The notes under the pieces were generated by a model. The model had not been told where the DNA came from, did no database searches, and was given only the letters and a program-made list of their open reading frames with translations. Shown here piece after piece: positions 59,752 through 64,000 of a stretch of DNA of 64,000 bases. A program made the position numbers and the translations under genes. The first letter of the stretch is position 1. The number at the start of each line of letters is the position of its first letter. This DNA comes from an uncultured Alphaproteobacteria bacterium (GTDB taxonomy: Bacteria; Pseudomonadota; Alphaproteobacteria; RF32; CAG-239): assembly GCA_934277545.1 (NCBI GenBank), contig CAKQUG010000002.1, forward strand, positions 186,001-250,000, written 5' to 3'.

Positions 59752-61008
59752 ATGAAGAAGATTTTAGCTAACGGTTTAACCGTGTTGTGTTCAATCTCTA
59801 ACAATCAGGAAGTGTCTCTGACCTTCAAGTGTGGACATGTTAACGAGCCTAAGCTCGGTCTTGCCGCTGTTTACGAGAATATCGTGGCTCAGAACTCAAG
59901 CAACTTGGGCTCTGTTTGCGGCGGTTCGCTCACGTCTTTTGTTACCGGTGTAAAGAGTTCTATCACCGTGGCTATCAAGAGCTTGTTTGACAACTGTTAC
60001 AACACAGCTGTTACACCGAAGGCTCTCAAGAACGCAATCGCTGACATTGTCAAGCATACTCAGGATTTGGCTCCGCTTCCAAAGCGTCAGGCAAAGCTCG
60101 CTTACAAGCACACGGCTTTCGGCAAGAATGAGGTGTTCTGGAAACCTGAAGATTACATCTCTCGTCTTTCAGAGTTGACTGTCGCAGACGTCAAGGACTA
60201 CATCGCCAGCAATTTCGTCGGCAGCAACCTGGTTATCAGCTACCGCGGCCACAAGGAGGACTTTGAGACTGTTGTGGAGATTGCAGAAAGATACTTCGGC
60301 TCACTCGACAAGGGTAAGCGCGCAGACATCAATCTGGAGTATACCGGCGGTTTTTCTGCTATAGAGGGTAACGGCGCTCTGCAGCTCGCGCTTTTTGGTT
60401 GGGACATCTCAAAGGGATGTAACACCGCCGAGGTAAACGTGTTGCTCAGCTTGCTTTCGGGTCGTATGGAACGCTCGCTTGGTGAAGCCGGTCTCGCCGC
60501 AGAATCTGAAGTTAAGATTGCAGGTTACTTTGGTCTTCGCACCTTGCGCATCGGCGTTTCTTGCGCCAGCAAAAGCGATTTCAACAAGTGCATAACGATT
60601 GTTTGTGATAACGTTAAGCGCCTGCAGCTTGGTCTTGCATCTGACCGTCGCATGGAAACATCTCGTCAGCGCGCCATGACTGAGCGTCTTGCAATCTCTA
60701 ATGAGGCTCTTCCTCGTTCGGTTGAGGCTGCTTGGGCTTTGCTCGGTCGCAACATTGACTATGACAATGATCGTGCGATTGCCAATATCTGGGAAGTTTC
60801 AGCCAGCGATGTTCGCTACGCCGCTCAGGATATTTTCTCGAAGAAGATGACTTGTGTGCTTTACACCAACAAGCCGTATCCGACGGAGGATGCCATTCTC
60901 AAGGCAATGTCTCCTGAGCCAAAGGTTGCATCCGCGCCTGAAAAGCAGGCCTTTTCAAGTGCCGAGCGCGCCGTAATGGATCGAGTAGACGCTCTGAACG
61001 CAGACTAG
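59752..61008 (+). CDS. M16-like peptidase family protein lacking the zinc motif, foreign codon usage
   Basis: 418 residues. M16 (insulinase-type) fold by pattern: GHVNEPKLGLAAVYENIVAQ aligns with the family's HxxEH segment, but the two metal His are replaced (Ala39...Glu42-Asn43), so it is presumably inactive as a protease; later SRLSELTVADVKDYIASNFVGSNLVISYRGHKEDF and GLRTLRIGVSCASKSDFNKCI match the N- and C-terminal halves. Lys is almost always AAG and Leu often CTC, unlike thrS or nifJ which prefer AAA and TTG. No Shine-Dalgarno; near-consensus promoter and own terminator. Likely horizontally acquired. Confidence 0.65.
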   Translation: MKKILANGLTVLCSISNNQEVSLTFKCGHVNEPKLGLAAVYENIVAQNSSNLGSVCGGSLTSFVTGVKSSITVAIKSLFDNCYNTAVTPKALKNAIADIVKHTQDLAPLPKRQAKLAYKHTAFGKNEVFWKPEDYISRLSELTVADVKDYIASNFVGSNLVISYRGHKEDFETVVEIAERYFGSLDKGKRADINLEYTGGFSAIEGNGALQLALFGWDISKGCNTAEVNVLLSLLSGRMERSLGEAGLAAESEVKIAGYFGLRTLRIGVSCASKSDFNKCITIVCDNVKRLQLGLASDRRMETSRQRAMTERLAISNEALPRSVEAAWALLGRNIDYDNDRAIANIWEVSASDVRYAAQDIFSKKMTCVLYTNKPYPTEDAILKAMSPEPKVASAPEKQAFSSAERAVMDRVDALNAD

Positions 61009-61029
61009 ATAACCTAATCTTCTAAAATC

Positions 61030-61067
61030 GAAAGGGTACGTTTTTCATAACGTACCCTTTCTTTTAT
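61030..61067 (+). terminator. Terminator of the M16-like gene
   Basis: GAAAGGGTACGTT / AACGTACCCTTTC 13-bp stem with a short loop and a TTTTAT tail, 22 bases after the stop. Confidence 0.88.
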
Positions 61068-61122
61068 GCTTGCATTTTAAGTGGCCTTAAACTATATGAC
61101 TTTTAAAAGGAGATAAAACGCC

Positions 61123-61971
61123 ATGTGGAATATGCTTGCCGAAACCCTGATTGATAATATAAAAATTTTTCCGTTTTTATTTGTTACTTATTTGTTTTTG
61201 GAATATTTAGAACGCAAAACTTCGGATAAAACCACTGCGGCTATTCAAAAAGCTACAAAGGCAGGTCCTTTAGCTGGTGCGGTTTTGGGAGTTTTGCCGC
61301 AATGCGGATTCTCTGTTGTTGCCGCTAATTTATTTGCCGCCCGCGTGATAACGATTGGTACGCTGATAGCAATTTTTCTTTCCACCTCAGATGAGCTTTT
61401 ACCAATTTTAATTTCTTATGAAGCTCCGTTGTCTCTGATAGCCGTGATTGTTGGCTATAAAGCTGTTTGCGGAATGATGTTCGGATATCTAATTGATTTT
61501 ACTCTCCAAAAAAAACATAATTTACCCAAACCTGATATTGAAACTCTTTGTCAAAATGAACATTGCCATTGTGAAGAAAACGAACCGCTTTGGAAACCGG
61601 CGCTTTATCATTCTGTACGCATCACCTTGTTTATTTTGGCTGTCAGTCTGATTTTGAATTTTCTTCTGCAATTTTGCGGAAACTCCGCTAATTTGACGCA
61701 AATTCTGCAATATCCGCTGCTTGGAGAAATGTTTAGCGCTTTAATCGGACTTATTCCTAATTGCTCGGCATCGGTTATTTTGACTCAGATGTACATTCTG
61801 AATTATATAGATTTCAGTACGATGATGAGTGGCAGTCTTGTCAGCGGCGGAGTAGGGTTGTTAGTTTTGTTTAGGGTAAACCGCCCTTTAAAACAGAACA
61901 TAAAAATTATTGCTTTACTTTATATTTGCGGTTTGATTGGCGGACTATGCAGTAATTTACTGGAATTTTAA
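61123..61971 (+). CDS. ArsP_2-type putative manganese/arsenic transporter
   Basis: 282 residues, eight to ten predicted TM helices, split by a central His/Cys-rich loop (CQNEHCHCEENEP). The characteristic AGAVLGVLPQCGFSVVAANLFAARVITIGTLIAIFLSTSDELLPIL in the first half, repeated in the second (LGEMFSALIGLIPNCSASVILTQMYILNYIDFSTMMSGSLVSGGVGLLVLFRVNRP) is the ArsP_2 (putative manganese transporter) pattern. It exports or imports a metal or metalloid across the inner membrane; the substrate is uncertain. AAAAGGAGATAAAACGCC precedes the ATG. Confidence 0.8.
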   Translation: MWNMLAETLIDNIKIFPFLFVTYLFLEYLERKTSDKTTAAIQKATKAGPLAGAVLGVLPQCGFSVVAANLFAARVITIGTLIAIFLSTSDELLPILISYEAPLSLIAVIVGYKAVCGMMFGYLIDFTLQKKHNLPKPDIETLCQNEHCHCEENEPLWKPALYHSVRITLFILAVSLILNFLLQFCGNSANLTQILQYPLLGEMFSALIGLIPNCSASVILTQMYILNYIDFSTMMSGSLVSGGVGLLVLFRVNRPLKQNIKIIALLYICGLIGGLCSNLLEF

Positions 61972-61974
61972 TAT

Positions 61975-62490
61975 TGCTTTCCAAACTTTCGCCCCTTTTC
62001 TCATCGTCACTGCGAGCACAGCGAAGCAATCCACGACCATCGCCCCTTGCGGGAGAGGGGAACTTAAAAAACTTGCAAATAGTATTTAGTAAGCGTACCT
62101 GGGACAAGTCATTCTCGGATTTATTCCGAGAATCTTGTGTGAACATACTCCTTTGTAATAATATGACAAATTTATTGACTAAGTTAGTTACTCGTTGCCA
62201 CAAGATTCTATGCACAGGGCATAGAATGACTTGTGCAGAAAACATTGGCTTGGTGCGGTCTGTTATCTTTAGTGTAAGATTATTGCTATTTCTGTTAAAT
62301 CCTGCAAAAGCCTCTGTAGCGACGGAAAAAGTGCCACTAATCAGATGTATAGGATTCGCAGAGAGAGAGAGAGACCTTTTGTTTGCTTATTTTTCATCTT
62401 TCTTTCCTCATTTTTTGTTAATTTCTATACTCAGTCTAAGCATATTAAACAGAGTTGTCAAATAATAAATTACAAACATCAAGTGTGGCA
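61975..62490. other. Gene-free stretch with an interspersed repeat
   Basis: About 515 bases without a supported gene. It holds the second copy of the palindromic repeat (62002-62070: TGCGAGCACAGCGAAGCAATCC and CGCCCCTTGCGGGAGAGGGG), a GTTGCC...-type hairpin set around TTCTCGGATTTATTCCGAGAA (about 62112-62133), and another stretch near ATTCTATGCACAGGGCATAGAATG (about 62206-62229), both short perfect dyads. Long frames here (for example 61974-62465) begin in the repeat and read RAQRSNP, so they are not counted as genes. Confidence 0.65.
62002..62070. repeat. Interspersed palindromic repeat, copy 2
   Basis: Shares CACTGCGAGC(A/G)CAGCGAAGCAATCC and CGCCCC(T/A)TGCGGGAGAG with the copy at 54030-54108. 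It lies in intergenic DNA, in the same orientation relative to its word order. Confidence 0.7.
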
Positions 62491-62496
62491 TAAACA

Positions 62497-62527
62497 GAAA
62501 AGGAGATGTTTTGAACATCTCCTTTTG
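62497..62527 (-). terminator. Terminator of the rplM-rpsI operon
   Basis: AAAAGGAGATGTT / AACATCTCCTTTT stem with a TTG loop; on the - strand it ends in TTTTCTGTTT. About 20 bases after rpsI. Confidence 0.85.
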
Positions 62528-62546
62528 CAAACAATTTACCAAACGA

Positions 62547-63029
62547 TTAACGTTTAGAGAATTGGTAAGAACGACGAGCTTTAGCTTTACCGTATTTTTT
62601 ACGTTCTACAACACGATCATCACGTGTCAAGAAGCCAGCTTGTTTCAAAACTGTTCTCAGTTCCGGTTCATATTCGTTCAAAGCCTTGGCGATACCATGT
62701 TTAATGGCGCCTGCTTGACCGGACAAACCGCCGCCTTTAACAGTGCAAACAACATCAAATTCATTTTCACGGTTGGCAACAACAAACGGCTGATTGATAA
62801 CCATTTTCAAAACCGGGCGGGCAAAGTATTCGTCCATAGATTTGTCGTTAATGGTAATATTTCCTTTACCAGGCATAACCCATACTCTGGCAACAGCGTC
62901 TTTTCTTTTACCTGTAGCGTAAGAGCGACCTTTTTTGTCTTTTACAGACTTGCGAGGAGCTTTAGCTTCTGTGTTAGCAGCGGTAGCAGCTTTAATATCC
63001 TGCAAAGATTCGATTTTTTTAGTAGCCAT
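62547..63029 (-). CDS. rpsI: Ribosomal protein uS9
   Basis: 160 residues. Head protein of the 30S subunit with the C-terminal tail reaching the P-site t[110 protein letters not shown] with the terminal KR. The N-terminal ~30 residues ([24 protein letters not shown]) are an extension seen in Alphaproteobacteria. Overlaps the rplM stop by one base; standard pairing. Confidence 0.97.
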   Translation of the reverse strand: MATKKIESLQDIKAATAANTEAKAPRKSVKDKKGRSYATGKRKDAVARVWVMPGKGNITINDKSMDEYFARPVLKMVINQPFVVANRENEFDVVCTVKGGGLSGQAGAIKHGIAKALNEYEPELRTVLKQAGFLTRDDRVVERKKYGKAKARRSYQFSKR

Positions 63030-63499
63030 TACAAAGCACTCCTTTTATTTTTAGGGTTTTGAGAAGCAATATCCAAAACAATCGGATTTTGCGCAGTATG
63101 CGGGTGATTTTCACCGGCGTATACTTTCAATTTTGTCATCATCTGACGACCCAGCGGATTGCGGGAAATCATACGTTCAACAGCTTTTTGAATAACTCTT
63201 TCCGGGAAACGGCTGTTCAAAATTTTGCCGGCTGTTGTGTCTTTTACACTGCCGATAAAACCGGTGTGTTGATAATAGTGCTTATCAGTCAGTTTTTTAC
63301 CGGTTAATTTAACTTTGTCTGCGTTAATAACAACAACATAGTCGCCGCAGTCCAAGTTCGGAGTAAAATAAGGTTTGTTCTTTCCGCGTAAAATCTTAGC
63401 GATTTCAGCAGAAAGTCTGCCCAAAATAACACCGCTGGCATCAACTACATACCATTTTCTTTCGATGTCGGCAGGTTTTGTAGAATGTGTAGAAATCAT
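63029..63499 (-). CDS. rplM: Ribosomal protein uL13
   Basis: 156 residues from ATG 63499. Early 50S assembly protein. Conserved segments: [129 protein letters not shown]. The longer frame to 63547 lacks support; AAAGAGATAAAA precedes 63499. Transcribed with rpsI from the promoter at 63539-63566. Confidence 0.96.
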   Translation of the reverse strand: MISTHSTKPADIERKWYVVDASGVILGRLSAEIAKILRGKNKPYFTPNLDCGDYVVVINADKVKLTGKKLTDKHYYQHTGFIGSVKDTTAGKILNSRFPERVIQKAVERMISRNPLGRQMMTKLKVYAGENHPHTAQNPIVLDIASQNPKNKRSAL

Positions 63500-63538
63500 T
63501 TTTATCTCTTTCTTAAAAATGTTATTAAATTCGCTCTC

Positions 63539-63566
63539 AATATACACAAACTATTTTGCTTGTCAA
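63539..63566 (-). promoter_or_regulatory. Promoter of rplM-rpsI
   Basis: TTGACA (complement of 63561-63566) and TATATT (complement of 63539-63544) with a 16-base spacer, about 40 bases before the rplM start. Confidence 0.65.
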
Positions 63567-63668
63567 TCAAAAAAATATACATTTTTCAATATTTTATTTT
63601 AATGGTATTATATTACCGTATGGATAACTAATTGAAAAATAAAACAAATTTTGATTGGAAAAAATAAA

Positions 63669-63692
63669 ATCCTTGAAAAGTCAAGGATTTAT
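63669..63692 (-). terminator. Terminator of era
   Basis: AAATCCTTGA / TCAAGGATTT stem with a 4-base loop, followed on the - strand by TATTTTTT. About 23 bases after the stop of era. Confidence 0.8.
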
Positions 63693-63714
63693 AATGTCTT
63701 CTGCAAAGTGCTTA

Positions 63715-64000
63715 TCAGGACTTAAAGTTCAGTCCCCAATCACTGTAGCGAGCCGGGTCATTGCCCCAGTTTTCACGCACTTTTACAAATAAAAATAAGT
63801 GGATACGCTCTTCTAAAAGCTCTTCCAGCTCTAGCCGCGCGGCTTGTCCGATTTTTTTTATCATTGAGCCGTTATGTCCGATGATTATTGTTTTATGTCC
63901 ATCTCTTTCTACATAAATTGTCATTTCGGCACGAATTGAACCGTCCGGTTTGTGTTCCCACAATTCAGGTTCAACCGTCAGTGCGTATGGCAGTTCCTGA
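63715..64000 (-). CDS. era: GTPase Era, C-terminal KH domain (partial)
   Basis: The last 95 residues of Era; the start lies beyond the right edge. The visible part is the KH type 2 domain (ELPYALTVEPELWEHKPDGSIRAEMTIYVERDGHKTIIIGHNGSMIKKIGQAARLELEELLEERIHLFLFVKVRENWGNDPARYSDWGLNF) with GHNGSMIKKIG as the GxxG loop. Era binds the 3' end of 16S rRNA during 30S maturation. The partial frame shows no damage. Confidence 0.93.
   Translation of the reverse strand, partial: QELPYALTVEPELWEHKPDGSIRAEMTIYVERDGHKTIIIGHNGSMIKKIGQAARLELEELLEERIHLFLFVKVRENWGNDPARYSDWGLNFKS

Noticed and set aside
59752..61008. Active M16 metalloprotease
   Set aside because: Both zinc-binding histidines of HxxEH are replaced (Ala39 and Asn43), so catalysis is not supported.
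61974..62465. Open frame of 163 codons after the ArsP_2-type gene
   Set aside because: It begins inside the interspersed repeat and reads SSLRAQRSNP, a known artefact of this repeat type; no ribosome binding site and no protein-like composition beyond the repeat.

Overview
The window looks like a chromosomal segment of an uncultured, gut-type, anaerobic alphaproteobacterium. This assignment is inference from gene content and order: rpiB-glyA, then rlpA-dacC-tmk-holB-tatD-MBL hydrolase in the alphaproteobacterial arrangement; a single-chain pyruvate:ferredoxin oxidoreductase; prepilin-like proteins carrying a GRSMIEMLG motif; and a serine recombinase paired with a DUF2924 protein. The DNA is moderately AT-rich. 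Most genes have a clear AAGGAG-type ribosome binding site, and TGA is used as an ordinary stop (tmk, the MltB-type gene, lpxA).

Region 1 (1-5.4 kb) is a + strand block of podovirus-like virion genes: the tail of an upstream protein, major capsid, a coiled-coil protein, an SU10-type adaptor, a probable beta-propeller nozzle protein, a GNAT enzyme and a Gln/Asn-rich virion protein. It stops abruptly. Region 2 (5.4-13.6 kb) is a degraded accessory zone. It holds a 3' fragment of an hsdR gene, pieces resembling tRNA 3' ends with terminators, a DUF4143 AAA ATPase, a MITE-like insertion with a recognisable empty site, duplicated small genes, a DUF5655 nuclease-like protein, an LMW phosphatase and an HNH-like protein. 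Region 3 (13.8-26.1 kb) is a + strand defence island: a type I restriction-modification operon whose hsdM carries one in-frame TGA and which is interleaved with a HEPN-motif protein, a PIN-domain protein and a small membrane protein, followed directly by a Gabija-like pair (OLD-type ATPase/TOPRIM nuclease plus UvrD-like helicase). Region 4 (26.1-31.8 kb) is a - strand phage or satellite early module: small terminase, sigma-like HTH protein, a long regulatory gap, DUF6362, DUF6291, a large serine recombinase, DUF2924 and two tiny overlapping ORFs. Inverting everything left of about 26.1 kb would restore a normal terS-to-capsid order.

Region 5 (32.2-64 kb) is mainly housekeeping: tRNA-Ile2/Met(CAT), tRNA-Asn and tRNA-Cys; rpiB, glyA, mscL, an MltB-type transglycosylase, rlpA, a D,D-carboxypeptidase, tmk, holB, tatD, MBL and DHH phosphoesterases; an RsmB-type methyltransferase, lpxA, a glycosyltransferase, thrS, nifJ, a ten-helix metal transporter, rplM-rpsI and the end of era. 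Three prepilin-like genes are scattered through it. Two of them, on opposite strands and 22 kb apart, share a long leader of about 230 bases. The leader has compensatory base changes, a long closing helix and an intrinsic terminator just before the ribosome binding site, which is the architecture of a regulatory RNA (riboswitch or attenuator) or a terminated small RNA. I regard this leader family and the composite defence island as the best candidates for undescribed biology here.
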